DNA of 64,000 bases from a virus. Shown one piece after another: positions 43,593 to 53,086 of the stretch; the stretch's first letter is position 1, and each line of letters begins with the position of its first letter. Under the pieces are notes generated by a model, which ran no database searches, was not told the DNA's origin, and worked only from the letters and a program-made list of their open reading frames with translations. The translations under genes and the position numbers were made by a program. The stretch is taken from positions 1 to 64,000 of the IMG/VR virus record IMGVR_UViG_3300032084_001540; one strand, written 5' to 3'.

Positions 43593-46500
43593 TGTCTCTG
43601 CAAGAATCCTAAGAGTTGTGCTTTGTAGAATGCTTCAATACTCTCCTTCTTATTTAACCCTGTTCGAGCACCAACATTTCCACCACCATCACTACCGCCA
43701 CGATTACCGCCACCACTACCAGGTCCACCAATTGGCATTGGTATAAACATCGATGATGGCTGCTTCATTCCAGAAGAGATCTTTTCATACTCAGTCATTT
43801 GAGATATTGATGCTGCCTTTTGTCCTGGTTTCATTGATGGAGCAGCACTAAAACCACCAGCAGTAGTCTGAGAACCACCTCCAGAGGAAGAACTAGAAGA
43901 AGAACTAGAAGAAGAACTAGATGATTTCACCGCGCTCAGTGCTGCAGCTGCATCATTATCTGGAGTTGCCGTTCTGGTGGAGGGAGTAATATCACCAGCA
44001 TCCGCCATCTCTGTCTCAGTTACCTGTAGAGAATCTACATCTTTCTGATCCCCAGTAACACCAGAATACTGATTCATTAACCTCTTCAGAGAAGAAGAAT
44101 ACTGCGGATCAGTAGCATATCCCTCTGCCCTCAGTTTATCAGCAGCAGCAAAAGCAGACGGTGCTTTATTAACACCTGTATATCCTCTATAGTCTTTATA
44201 CCACTGCTTGACTAAATGATTAACAGCATCTTGTGGTTCGTTAAAGTTTTTAAATCTTTCATCCATATAAACACTTTGACCATTAATAACCTCTCTTGTG
44301 TTACTAACTGTGGCAGATTCTGAGGAGGTAGCCTTGATGCCGAAGAAATTGTTTTTGGCAGATAACGCAGTACCCCAGGCAGACTCTAAAGCAAATTGTG
44401 CTGCGATTAACTGTGGGAACATTGCTCCTGCCTTCTGACCCATAGCATAAAAAGCCTTCCATTTCTCTTCATTAGTGCCCTTTACATTACCACCACTAAT
44501 GATTTTTTTGTTTGGTCCCGTAGGTCCTGTATTGCCAATACCATCGCCTCCATTTCCACCACCCATACTTTTAATACCAGATGTAATACCAGATACCATA
44601 CTGCCAATACCATCACCAATCTTACCAAAGAATCCTTTCTCCTCTCCAGCACCCTCATTGTCTGCTGGTGGACTCTCTTTTGGTGTTTTGGGTGCTTTGC
44701 TTGTAGATGACCCACCAAATATTCCAGGCAAGAATGATTTTCCTACATGAGGGAGCAAGAATGGTAATCCAGGAGGTGATAGTAATAAAAGATTTGGAAC
44801 TTTTTTCAGTGCTCCGTTGTTAATAAATTTATCCATTCCAGGAATGAACTTAGCAAAACTTCCCAGAATTTCTTGTATACCAGGCATGGAATCAAAGATT
44901 CCTCTAATAGAAAATCCTTCCTTCAAGGCAGTCTTCCATTCTGTGGGAATTCCAGGAATCAGATCAATTGCTCCATGAACAGATCCAAAAGGACCTTTAG
45001 GCATTTTCACCTCAAAGTTCATCATCGCCTTGTAAATGGGATTGATGGATAACATATCAGCAAAGATTTTTCCTGGTCTGATGTCAGGAACATCTACCGT
45101 TGGAAAGTTTTCAAAGAATCTAACAGCACCATCTTTTAAGAAATTAAATGCAGCACCAGCAACATTCAGAGCAGCAGCAATATCACTCTGTAGTCTTTCT
45201 CCCAATTTAGAAATTCCGCCGCCCATAATCAGGACATGCATCAAATCACCAACATATTCACCGACAAGTTCACCAAGAATCGTACCCAATACTGGAATTG
45301 GAATAAATGATCCCAAGAAACCACCCAATGCAGCACCAACTCCTTTGAATAGTGCCTTACCAATACCTTCTCCAGCAAGAATTGATGCTACAGCAATAAT
45401 GAGAGGACCCACAATCGGAATCCTACCAAACATTTTGGAAACTCCCTTCATGGCTGATTTGCCAAACAATTTGATTCCAAATCTATTGGCAGATTTTGCT
45501 ATACCACCCTTAAATATTTTACTACCTGCTTTACTGCCACCAAGAGATCCTGTTTGTGGTGCTGCTGTAATTTTACCAGACTCAATGAGTTTTGTAACAT
45601 GTGCCTTACCAGTGGTTAATGCCTGAGTTGGAGTTCTTCCTGCCTGAATCGCCTTATCGTACTTAGCTTGGAAAGCATTAGCAGCATTATGCCCAAACTT
45701 TCTCTGTATGCTCGCAGCTGGTTTTGGACGACCAGTAGGAGACATCCCAGGTGGTTTGATCTTAGGTTGCGTGGGTTTTGGTAATGTGGGTTTTGTTGGT
45801 TTTACTCCTGGTTTATTTTTGTTACCTCTGTTGAATGGATTCATATCCATTGCCAACATTGCTGAACCAACAATGATAGCAGCGTTGATTAGATGAACTA
45901 GTTTGTCAGAGATGCTCGCCACCGCATTCAGAGCGTCTTCTCCAAATGTATCTCCGATCCACCCAACAGTTGCATCATAAGCATCCATACCCCAAGATAC
46001 GAACGTTATGAGACCATTTAATATCTTACCACCAATATCTAAAATAAACTTTAGTGCATTAATAACTCCCATGAGAATGGGTTTAAGCTGGTCAACAAAT
46101 GGTAATAGTCTCATCAAAAGACCATAACCAATCATGGTTGCGATACCACTCAATATCCTTTCAAAAAAACTTTTTGGTTTAGGGAGTGTTAATCCTTTAG
46201 TTTTTTTGCCAATCTTTTTTACTTCACGTTCATCTTCACCCTTATTTCCTTTCTGTTTTTCTATTAGTTTTGTTCTTTTCTTGGCAATATCTGCCTTTGA
46301 TTTAATTCTTGTCTTAAAGTACGACTCAATATTGACTACAGATACTCTTATCTTCTCTACACGAATTAATTTTGGATCACCACCACTAACAGAAGCAATC
46401 TTTTTCTCAGGATTTCCAGTTACACTAGGACTAAATGCAACAATAGCAGAACTTCTTGGGCTAGCGCCAGGAGCAGTTCTTACAAGACCACGACCTTCTT

Positions 46501-46621
46501 CTTTTCTTTCGGATGGTTTTGTCTGGAATGACTTTCTTATAGCACCCTTCTTGCCAGCACCAGTCACAGACTTGGTGATGGCACCTTTTGCTAATCCTGC
46601 TGCTAATGCTGGTATTGCCAT
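43589..46621 (-). CDS. Long tail protein with C-terminal GH73 glucosaminidase domain, 1010 aa
   Basis: The amino third is basic and coiled-coil-like. Residues ~150-260 and ~400-480 contain hydrophobic helices (IATMIGYGLLMRLLPFVDQL). Residues ~715-860 are a GH73-type peptidoglycan hydrolase: PQLIAAQFALESAWGTALSA with catalytic Glu746, then NNFFGIKA. A poly-Ser linker encoded by a 12-bp repeat follows. This fits a tape-measure or hub-associated tail protein that locally opens the host cell wall. It overlaps the gp27-like gene and shares a 58-bp cassette with its upstream neighbour. Confidence 0.8.
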   Translation of the reverse strand: MAIPALAAGLAKGAITKSVTGAGKKGAIRKSFQTKPSERKEEGRGLVRTAPGASPRSSAIVAFSPSVTGNPEKKIASVSGGDPKLIRVEKIRVSVVNIESYFKTRIKSKADIAKKRTKLIEKQKGNKGEDEREVKKIGKKTKGLTLPKPKSFFERILSGIATMIGYGLLMRLLPFVDQLKPILMGVINALKFILDIGGKILNGLITFVSWGMDAYDATVGWIGDTFGEDALNAVASISDKLVHLINAAIIVGSAMLAMDMNPFNRGNKNKPGVKPTKPTLPKPTQPKIKPPGMSPTGRPKPAASIQRKFGHNAANAFQAKYDKAIQAGRTPTQALTTGKAHVTKLIESGKITAAPQTGSLGGSKAGSKIFKGGIAKSANRFGIKLFGKSAMKGVSKMFGRIPIVGPLIIAVASILAGEGIGKALFKGVGAALGGFLGSFIPIPVLGTILGELVGEYVGDLMHVLIMGGGISKLGERLQSDIAAALNVAGAAFNFLKDGAVRFFENFPTVDVPDIRPGKIFADMLSINPIYKAMMNFEVKMPKGPFGSVHGAIDLIPGIPTEWKTALKEGFSIRGIFDSMPGIQEILGSFAKFIPGMDKFINNGALKKVPNLLLLSPPGLPFLLPHVGKSFLPGIFGGSSTSKAPKTPKESPPADNEGAGEEKGFFGKIGDGIGSMVSGITSGIKSMGGGNGGDGIGNTGPTGPNKKIISGGNVKGTNEEKWKAFYAMGQKAGAMFPQLIAAQFALESAWGTALSAKNNFFGIKATSSESATVSNTREVINGQSVYMDERFKNFNEPQDAVNHLVKQWYKDYRGYTGVNKAPSAFAAADKLRAEGYATDPQYSSSLKRLMNQYSGVTGDQKDVDSLQVTETEMADAGDITPSTRTATPDNDAAAALSAVKSSSSSSSSSSSSSSGGGSQTTAGGFSAAPSMKPGQKAASISQMTEYEKISSGMKQPSSMFIPMPIGGPGSGGGNRGGSDGGGNVGARTGLNKKESIEAFYKAQLLGFLQRQ
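43887..43922 (-). repeat. 12-bp microsatellite encoding a poly-Ser linker
   Basis: Three copies of GAAGAACTAGAA (plus strand) encode a run of Ser. Slippage would alter linker length in frame. Confidence 0.8.
43920..43980 (-). repeat. Shared linker cassette, copy A
   Basis: Near-identical to 46975-47034 (about eight differences in 58 bases) and encodes STRTATPDNDAAAALSAVKS just after the GH73 domain. Confidence 0.75.
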
Positions 46622-46625
46622 ATTA

Positions 46626-49184
46626 TTACAAGATTATGTTGTGAAGTGCTCTGTTGCTAAACACGACCATATTATTAGGATCCTCAGCAGAAACGTTTCT
46701 GTTCCTAGAACCTTTAGCAGAGGCAGCTGATTGAGTTTGCTTATTAGCCTGCCCATTAGAAGCTGCAACCAACGCATTGGATTCAGATTGTGACATTTCT
46801 GATGGAGAAGTTTGAGATAATTCAGCAGCGTTATTAATACCTCTACTGGGAGATGTTTTTCCTTTCACTAAAGGATTGACGCTATATCTAGATTGAGTGG
46901 GAGATAGAGTACCAGCAGAATCCTTTCTATACCCAGACATAGAAACATTTGAAGTTACAGGTGTGAGTCCGCCAGATGATTTCGCCGCACTCTGTGCTGC
47001 AGCTGCATCATTATCTGGGGTTGCAGTTCTAGAACCACCACTAGAATCAACAGAATCAATATCAGAGGCATCGCCGCCTCCAGCACCTAAAGCAATTTTT
47101 ATAGATTTTGGTTTTACTTGTTTATACGTTTCCAGAAACTCTTGCTCTGCTTTTGTTCCTGCCCTGCCCCCAAGTTCAACACCAATACATCCAAGAGTTC
47201 CATCACTATTAATATCATTGTGAAGCATCAATCCAGATCTACTGCCAATAGAACCACTAGAGTTACCAATAAATGAGGACCAATGCCCAATTCCAGGTAG
47301 TCCAGGCCAATTTCCATGTTCATCGAATCCAACTAGACTGTAATTACCATCTGGCATCGGAGCATTTCTAGTATCATATCTTGCTTTCTGTGAGACTCCT
47401 TTGCCAGAATTGGTTCCACTGATGGCAAGGTATTTTTTACCAACCCGCTTTCCATCTGCATTTTTTAATACTAATTCCCCTTCAATACTATTTCCAGTTC
47501 CCTTTACCTCAATACTACCACCACCTGCAGCATACATTGTATTATTAAGTAGTTTTGGTTTGTTCGTTCCTCCACCAGAAGCATTCATCTTCTCAAGATT
47601 ACCCACTCCGATTTTATTGACAGCACCCTTGCTCATGACAAACTCACCAGGAGTTAGCATAGCAGGAACAGTGTCAGTTCCTTGTGGTTGTGGTGTTCCA
47701 CCTCCAGAGAGATAATTGATTGTTGGACTGAATATCCCAGGAACCTGACCACCACCAGACATTTGGAGGTTTACTGTCTGATTATATGATGGGGATGATT
47801 GAACCTCACCGCCACCTGATAAAAAACTAATAGAGTCATTTTTTGGCGGAGAATTTTTGCCGCCATTTTTGGAATTAAAAGTTGATTTTCGCACAGGCCC
47901 GCCGCCTGTGAATCCTTTGACGATACCACCAGTGCCATGACTAGGACTAGGTTTGGACGGAACTAATCCACCACTGTTGAAACCATACTTCTTGGTCTCA
48001 CCAGTATCCAGTTTACTTAATTGTTCTTTCGCTTCAGCATCTCTTCCCTGAAGTCTATCCATAAAGGATGGATTGTTTGCTATTTTTTCTAACTCTGCTC
48101 TCGTAGCAGCTTCTCCTTTTTTCTTTACGTTATCCTGAGTTTTTCTTTCCTGCTCATCAACAGTATCAGGCATAAGCATAGGAATAGCAGCACCAGCAGC
48201 GAATAATGCTCCTCCAATCAGTAATGGTTTTGGAACCTTACCCAATAATCCTGCTGCTTTAACTCCTAGTTTGAAGGCAAGTCCTATCAATTTAGGCACA
48301 AGTCTCAGTAGACTACCAGTCATCTTCAGTAGAGTTCTGGTAAGTCCATTGCCAAAAATGAGGTAGATCGCTAACAGAGCAGGCCAAAACTTACTTAAGA
48401 ATCTGAATACATTACCCAATTTTCTCTGGTTTTCTTTATCACCAATCCAATCCACTATTCTCATCAACGCTCCATAAAAGAGCATGGTCCCTAGTGCTTT
48501 GAATAGTCTTTCAAAAAGACCCATAGCAGGTTTTAAAAGTTTTTTAAAGGAGGTTCCAACCTTCTTCATAAAACCTTCTCTAAATTTTTCTTTCTTCTCT
48601 CCTTTCTCTTTTTCTAAACGCTTTCTCTCTTTCTCTGCTAGTTTTTTATCTAACTTCAGATCCTTTGCCATCAATTTCTCAATGGAAGTTGTGCTCTTTA
48701 AAATAGCATCCAACTTCTCAATCAGAGGGTCTTTCTTTACCTTTGCTCTCTGCTTCCTTTTTTGCTCCTGTTCTGATTCAGGTTGTGCAGTTCCAGGAAG
48801 TAGTTTTTGTGTGGGTTTTGCTGAGACTCCACCTATATTTCCTGCAACATCCCCTCCACCACCAGAAGACTTCTGTTCAAGTTTCTGTACTGATTTCTTC
48901 TGTTCAAATACTCTATCAACAAATGATTTAAATTCAATCTTATCTTTTTTATATGTCTTGACTCCCTCTTTTCTCTCAGATGGCGTTACATTGTCACCAC
49001 CAATTCTACCATCAGATAAAAGTTCTTGGTAATACTTATCATATTTGTCTTCGCCAACAAACTTTTTGACATTAATAGTTTTTTTCTTGCCACCTCTAAT
49101 TGAAGACAGCAAGTCATCAAGACCTTTAGGAACCTCCTCGTCTTTCTCTTCTCTGATAGATTTTAGGAGATCATCAAGATCCAT
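46626..49184 (-). CDS. Tape-measure-like tail protein with a peptidoglycan-active domain, 852 aa
   Basis: ATG 49182-49184 (MDLDDLLKSIREEKDEEVPK) was chosen, since the upstream in-frame codon is TTG. The amino third is Lys/Glu-rich coiled coil. Residues ~230-345 hold hydrophobic helices (KFWPALLAIYLIFGNGL), as in tape-measure proteins. Residues ~560-690 contain LMLHNDINSDGTLGCIGVEL (H655 and C666), the signature of YkuD/DUF2778-type L,D-transpeptidase-like folds, with the His-x10-Cys arrangement. I infer a cell-wall-directed activity different from that of the neighbouring GH73 protein. Confidence 0.75.
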   Translation of the reverse strand: MDLDDLLKSIREEKDEEVPKGLDDLLSSIRGGKKKTINVKKFVGEDKYDKYYQELLSDGRIGGDNVTPSERKEGVKTYKKDKIEFKSFVDRVFEQKKSVQKLEQKSSGGGGDVAGNIGGVSAKPTQKLLPGTAQPESEQEQKRKQRAKVKKDPLIEKLDAILKSTTSIEKLMAKDLKLDKKLAEKERKRLEKEKGEKKEKFREGFMKKVGTSFKKLLKPAMGLFERLFKALGTMLFYGALMRIVDWIGDKENQRKLGNVFRFLSKFWPALLAIYLIFGNGLTRTLLKMTGSLLRLVPKLIGLAFKLGVKAAGLLGKVPKPLLIGGALFAAGAAIPMLMPDTVDEQERKTQDNVKKKGEAATRAELEKIANNPSFMDRLQGRDAEAKEQLSKLDTGETKKYGFNSGGLVPSKPSPSHGTGGIVKGFTGGGPVRKSTFNSKNGGKNSPPKNDSISFLSGGGEVQSSPSYNQTVNLQMSGGGQVPGIFSPTINYLSGGGTPQPQGTDTVPAMLTPGEFVMSKGAVNKIGVGNLEKMNASGGGTNKPKLLNNTMYAAGGGSIEVKGTGNSIEGELVLKNADGKRVGKKYLAISGTNSGKGVSQKARYDTRNAPMPDGNYSLVGFDEHGNWPGLPGIGHWSSFIGNSSGSIGSRSGLMLHNDINSDGTLGCIGVELGGRAGTKAEQEFLETYKQVKPKSIKIALGAGGGDASDIDSVDSSGGSRTATPDNDAAAAQSAAKSSGGLTPVTSNVSMSGYRKDSAGTLSPTQSRYSVNPLVKGKTSPSRGINNAAELSQTSPSEMSQSESNALVAASNGQANKQTQSAASAKGSRNRNVSAEDPNNMVVFSNRALHNIIL
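46975..47034 (-). repeat. Shared linker cassette, copy B
   Basis: Encodes SRTATPDNDAAAAQSAAKSS just after the YkuD-like domain; partner of the cassette at 43920-43980. Confidence 0.75.
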
Positions 49185-49356
49185 TTGCTTGCTGTTGTTG
49201 TTTGAGTTTCTCTTCCTCAATATGTTGCTTCAAGAGTTCAATATAGATGTCCCGTTCCCACGGAATCATGGCTTCAACCTCTGTTAATGAGTATTTATGG
49301 TACTGCATTAACGCAAAATTTATCCTGAAGTATGCCTCCAAATTCATGTGAGACAT
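49174..49356 (-). CDS. Small baseplate-hub-region protein, 60 aa
   Basis: The sequence MNLEAYFRINFALMQYHKYS then EAMIPWERDIYIELLKQH and a Gln-rich tail makes a mainly helical protein. I recall this type as a small partner of gp26 in cyanomyoviruses. It lies between gp26 and the tape-measure-like gene, a position used by tail-assembly chaperones in other phages. It could act as such a chaperone (inference). A CATAAATA at 49292-49299 lies inside this gene. Confidence 0.65.
   Translation of the reverse strand: MSHMNLEAYFRINFALMQYHKYSLTEVEAMIPWERDIYIELLKQHIEEEKLKQQQQANGS
49292..49299 (-). promoter_or_regulatory. T4-late-like motif CATAAATA
   Basis: Inside the 60-residue gene, about 110 bases before the tape-measure-like start; could give that gene its own late transcript. 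Confidence 0.35.
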
Positions 49357-49358
49357 AC

Positions 49359-50078
49359 CTAGCTGAAAAAACTATTTAACCCCTCTAGAACTACTTTGTT
49401 TACTTTCTTAGTACTTGGGTTCTTAAACTTAACTTCATGAGAAAGTTTTGGCATCGTTTCAAAGAACTTTTCAATCTGTTTGAATTGTGCTGAACTAAGT
49501 TGCTCAACAAATTCAACCAGTTCTTTATCAGTATAGTCAGACGCCGCCCAAGCATCTTCCTCATTGTAAATGGTCTCGATGCAAGACGCAATTACACTAA
49601 AAGTTTTCTCAACGTTTGAAACATCTTCAGTAATGAAATTATTATCAATGAATTGAGACAATGAAGGATACTTCATTTTCATTCTAAGAGTATCATCCAA
49701 AATCACTTCAGAATTATGATCCTTCTGCTTGTTAACTTTGATATCATAGATAGAAATTTTTACTGGAACTTCAGTAATCTCATCATCAGGAGCAATAACA
49801 TTGACTTCAATTTCTTCACCAACAGACTTGCCGCGAATCATCAGGAACAAATATTCGATATCAAATGTGGGAAGTGTTTCAATATCAATGCCTGGTGTTA
49901 AGATACATGCCTGCAAGACGTTTTTAATTGCAAGTGTGATCTCACTATTATCCTGACTCTCCATTGCAAGGACTAGAAGTTTCTCTTCTTTAACAATGAA
50001 CGGTCTAATTTCGATCTCCTTTTCAGTTGAAGGCAACTCAATCTTGTAAGAAGGAGTGGCAATTCTAGGTAAAGCCAT
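49359..50078 (-). CDS. 26: Baseplate hub subunit gp26
   Basis: A 239-residue protein starting MALPRIATPSYKIELPSTEK with RPFIVKEEKLLVLAMESQDN, the signature opening of T4-type gp26 (T4 208 residues). The end KKVNKVVLEGLNSFF is helical. gp26 takes part in central hub assembly. The neighbouring genes are gp54-like and tape-measure-like, fitting T4 hub synteny. Confidence 0.85.
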   Translation of the reverse strand: MALPRIATPSYKIELPSTEKEIEIRPFIVKEEKLLVLAMESQDNSEITLAIKNVLQACILTPGIDIETLPTFDIEYLFLMIRGKSVGEEIEVNVIAPDDEITEVPVKISIYDIKVNKQKDHNSEVILDDTLRMKMKYPSLSQFIDNNFITEDVSNVEKTFSVIASCIETIYNEEDAWAASDYTDKELVEFVEQLSSAQFKQIEKFFETMPKLSHEVKFKNPSTKKVNKVVLEGLNSFFS

Positions 50079-50104
50079 GTTTTTTAATATAATTCAGTGT
50101 GTTT

Positions 50105-50112
50105 TATTTATT
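50105..50112 (-). promoter_or_regulatory. T4-late-like motif AATAAATA
   Basis: Located 27-34 bases before gp26 and overlapping the stop of the gp54-like gene. Confidence 0.55.
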
Positions 50113-50926
50113 CGGGACCAGATGGAGTATTGTTGAATGAAGCTGGAGATGGTGGGTAATTACCCTTCTTAGTGTAACTACTTTGATTGTCTCCACTGTT
50201 TTCAGCATTATCACTTGGTGCAGTATTGCTTTGTTCACTCTTTTGTACTGTTGTGTTATCTGTAGATTGTTGTGCAGAGTTTACACTACCCCCACCAGAA
50301 CCAATATTATCTAAGATATATCTATCATATGCAAAATCAACAGTACATTTCAATACATCACTTGGTCCATAAGATACTGACATTGAACTCAAGTTGATTG
50401 GAAATGCATTAACAAACGTATAAGTTATTGAGGCATTAGATCCGTTCACACCATTTGGTACAACATCATTAGAATAATTCTTATTGAACTTCAAGAGATG
50501 AATGTTGCACTTATAATCTTCGGGATATCTAAATCTAGTAAATGCATAACCCTCTCTGTTTCCAATATAATCTCCCTGTCCATCTGGTCCATGAATATAT
50601 TGCATCCAAGACTCTAAAATTTTGATTGTGTCATATCTAGTGTCAACATAGAATGTACAATTCAGATCAGAAAAGTCTCTACGATATGCCATCTTCGATG
50701 TGATGCCATGATATGTAGTGTCAGTTGCAGTAGAGAATCTTGATCCAGGTAGAGAAGTGCTCTCACACATAACATTCATGTGCTCTACTGAAATTCTATC
50801 TCCAAATGGAAACTTAGATAGACCAGACATGCCTAGTTGATACTGAGCAGTTAATGCTACATCAGTAATCTTATTAACAAATTTACTAATACCGCCGCCT
50901 TGGAATGCTACCTTGCCGTTAGCCAT
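50108..50926 (-). CDS. 54: Baseplate tail-tube initiator, gp54-like
   Basis: A 272-residue protein with CESTSLPGSRFSTATDTTY, RRDFSDLNCTFYVDTRYDTI and MSVSYGPSDVLKCTVDFAYD. These follow the strand order of T4 gp54 (the gp19 tail-tube fold). A low-complexity Ser/Thr/Asn end follows. It would start tail-tube polymerisation on the gp48-capped hub. A gp19-like tube protein is the main alternative, but the length (T4 gp19 is 163 residues) argues against it. It diverges from the plus-strand gp4 gene. Confidence 0.65.
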   Translation of the reverse strand: MANGKVAFQGGGISKFVNKITDVALTAQYQLGMSGLSKFPFGDRISVEHMNVMCESTSLPGSRFSTATDTTYHGITSKMAYRRDFSDLNCTFYVDTRYDTIKILESWMQYIHGPDGQGDYIGNREGYAFTRFRYPEDYKCNIHLLKFNKNYSNDVVPNGVNGSNASITYTFVNAFPINLSSMSVSYGPSDVLKCTVDFAYDRYILDNIGSGGGSVNSAQQSTDNTTVQKSEQSNTAPSDNAENSGDNQSSYTKKGNYPPSPASFNNTPSGPE

Positions 50927-50934
50927 CTAAATAA
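50927..50934 (+). promoter_or_regulatory. Late-like motif CTAAATAA on the plus strand
   Basis: Located 28-35 bases before gp4, starting one base after the ATG of the divergent gp54-like gene. Confidence 0.5.
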
Positions 50935-50961
50935 GAATAGTGTTCCCATATTATGTAGGCT

Positions 50962-51396
50962 ATGAGTTACAAGGGAAAGTTCCGTCCCAGTAATTATTTG
51001 AAGTATAAGGGTGATCCAACTAAGGTTATTTACCGTTCATTATGGGAACTTAAATTTATGAATTGGTGTGATCGTAATGAAAATATTTTAGAATGGGGTT
51101 CAGAAGAGATTGTAATTCCATACATCTCTCCAGTTGATGGTAGAGTTCATCGTTACTTTCCTGACTTTTATATCTCTCTCAGAAATACATCTGGAAGACT
51201 GCAAAAATATATCGTAGAGGTCAAACCCCTAAAGCAAACGATGCAACCCAAGAGACCAAAGAAAAATACTAAACGGTATCTTACTGAGTCTGCTACCTAC
51301 GCTGTAAACATTGCTAAGTGGAAAGCAGCAACTGAATTTTGTAAAGATAGACTATGGAATTTTAAAATCATAACTGAGAAAGAATTAGGTTTATGA
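50962..51396 (+). CDS. 4: Head completion protein gp4
   Basis: It opens MSYKGKFRPSNYLKYKGDPT and YRSLWELKFMNWCDRNENIL, the T4 gp4 pattern, at 144 residues (T4 gp4 is about 150). The order E29, D68 (FPDFYI) and E86-x-K88 (VEVKP) is the PD-(D/E)XK nuclease core of the TnsA-like fold to which gp4 belongs. It closes the DNA-filled head before tail joining. It is the first gene of a four-gene plus-strand island; its stop overlaps the next ATG. Confidence 0.85.
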   Translation: MSYKGKFRPSNYLKYKGDPTKVIYRSLWELKFMNWCDRNENILEWGSEEIVIPYISPVDGRVHRYFPDFYISLRNTSGRLQKYIVEVKPLKQTMQPKRPKKNTKRYLTESATYAVNIAKWKAATEFCKDRLWNFKIITEKELGL

Positions 51397-51740
51397 ATCG
51401 AATCAAGAAACATAAAAAAGACTTGATTGCAATGGGAAATGCTGATGATAAGATGATGTTTCTTATGGAAATCATCGGTGAAAGTGAATTAATTCCCGAA
51501 AGACCTGGAGCTTTTTATACATACTTGTATAGACCTAAGACTCCCAACATTCAGTATGATGAATATCCCCTAGTTGTCATTACCTCAATTGAACAATGGG
51601 GGTGGAAAGGATTTAACTTCCACTGGAGAAAATCTAGAAATTATACATTCCCAGAAGTAATGGGGAAAATGATGAGAGTTGATGAAGAAGAACTTCTTGA
51701 CTTACTTGACATCAACTACGCAAAATTCGACGTATCTTAA
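51393..51740 (+). CDS. Conserved cyanophage protein between gp4 and gp48, 115 aa
   Basis: A 115-residue protein with YLYRPKTPNIQYDEYPLVVI and WGWKGFNFHWRKSRNYTFPE. It is a recurrent unassigned gene in this island in related cyanophages by my recollection. Its position suggests a virion assembly role. It overlaps gp4 by four bases and lies five bases before gp48. Confidence 0.7.
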   Translation: MNRIKKHKKDLIAMGNADDKMMFLMEIIGESELIPERPGAFYTYLYRPKTPNIQYDEYPLVVITSIEQWGWKGFNFHWRKSRNYTFPEVMGKMMRVDEEELLDLLDINYAKFDVS

Positions 51741-51745
51741 ATCCC

Positions 51746-53086
51746 ATGGCAGCATCAGGAGACAAGAGTTCAAAAATTACCTTGGCGAATGGAAAAACCG
51801 TTAACGTCAACACTAACCTGGACAATGGTCAAGGAACTCTGACGGATTCTAACGGAAAGACTATTGGATTCATTGGATCTAAAGGAAATGTTTACTTTAA
51901 TGGTGGGGACAGCACTGCTCAAAAAGCATTAGTTGGTGGCGGTGGCAGAAACGGACAGTTAAGAGCATCGATACAGAGGAATCTAAAAAATCAAGTAAAA
52001 GCGATGGCAGAGAATGAAAACAAAGCCATCATCAATAACAATGCTAGCACCACTCAGAAATTAAATCTGAAAGACATGGGATATGGTGATAGTCTTGATA
52101 TTCCAGATCCCCTTGCTCCTAATGGAGGAAGTGGTGATAAGACTGGAGATCAAGAAGCATCACCATCTACAGAGGAAAAAAATACTAACCAGCAACCAAA
52201 TCAATCATATAGTCAAGGCAAATCTGCGTCAGGGACGATGAGATATCCTGTCGATCAACCAAAAGACTTAGACTTCGTTATCTTTAAAGGGTTTGAATAT
52301 CAACCTCTTGCTGCTGCAGGTGGACCAGGAGGATTTGGATCTGGAATGCTATCAAGAATGTCTGAGCGTTTGATGGATGCTACAGAAAAGTTTGCTATCA
52401 TTCTACCTATTCAACAAAGTGTAAATGATACTAACTCTGTTTCTTGGGGAGATGATAATCTAAACTTCCTTCAAGCAGCAGCTGCTGGAGCAATCACTGA
52501 GGCTACCAAAGTGATTGGAGGAGCAGATGGTAGACCAGGACAAGTGATCGATAGTTTTGTTAAAACAGTCGGAAATGCGTCAGCTCAAGGACCTATCAAA
52601 AGTTTCCTTGCTACTAAGGCAGCACAAGAGATTATCGGTTCTGATATCTTTGGCAGGAGCACTGGTATGGCTGCCAACAACAACCTAACCCTATTGTTCA
52701 AGGGTGTTTCTCTTAGAGGATTTGCATTTCAATTTACAATGACACCAAAGCGTGTAGAGGATTCAGAGGAGATCAAAAAAATTATCAGAGCATTCAAACA
52801 AGCAAAGGCACCTGGAGTTGGTGCATCAGGATTATTTTTACAGGCACCCAACATTTTTAAAATTGAATATAGAAATTCTGAGGGTCAACCACATCCATAT
52901 CTGAATACATTTAAACCACTGGCATTAACTGATATGGCAATAAGTTATACACCAAACAATCAATATACTACATATGAAGATAGTGGAATGATTCAATATC
53001 AGATGAACTTAACCTTCAAGGAGATTGATCCAATCTTCCGCGAAGATTATGATGATGGCGAAGGTTTACGAGGCATGGGATTCTAA
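51746..53086 (+). CDS. 48: Baseplate tail-tube cap gp48
   Basis: The 446-residue protein has a low-complexity Asn/Lys/Gly amino half. The carboxyl half matches gp48/gp54-type strands: LRGFAFQFTMTPKRVEDSEE, IIRAFKQAKAPG, IFKIEYRNSEGQPHPYLNTF and MAISYTPNNQYTTYEDSGMI. It would cap the hub and control tube growth with gp54. The order gp4, 115-aa protein, gp48, gp53 supports the call. It overlaps gp53 by one base. Confidence 0.8.
   Translation: MAASGDKSSKITLANGKTVNVNTNLDNGQGTLTDSNGKTIGFIGSKGNVYFNGGDSTAQKALVGGGGRNGQLRASIQRNLKNQVKAMAENENKAIINNNASTTQKLNLKDMGYGDSLDIPDPLAPNGGSGDKTGDQEASPSTEEKNTNQQPNQSYSQGKSASGTMRYPVDQPKDLDFVIFKGFEYQPLAAAGGPGGFGSGMLSRMSERLMDATEKFAIILPIQQSVNDTNSVSWGDDNLNFLQAAAAGAITEATKVIGGADGRPGQVIDSFVKTVGNASAQGPIKSFLATKAAQEIIGSDIFGRSTGMAANNNLTLLFKGVSLRGFAFQFTMTPKRVEDSEEIKKIIRAFKQAKAPGVGASGLFLQAPNIFKIEYRNSEGQPHPYLNTFKPLALTDMAISYTPNNQYTTYEDSGMIQYQMNLTFKEIDPIFREDYDDGEGLRGMGF

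Noticed and set aside
46134-46730. Plus-strand 198-residue frame opposite the GH73 tail protein
   Set aside because: It reads the complement of a Lys/Arg-rich coiled coil and has no supporting signals.
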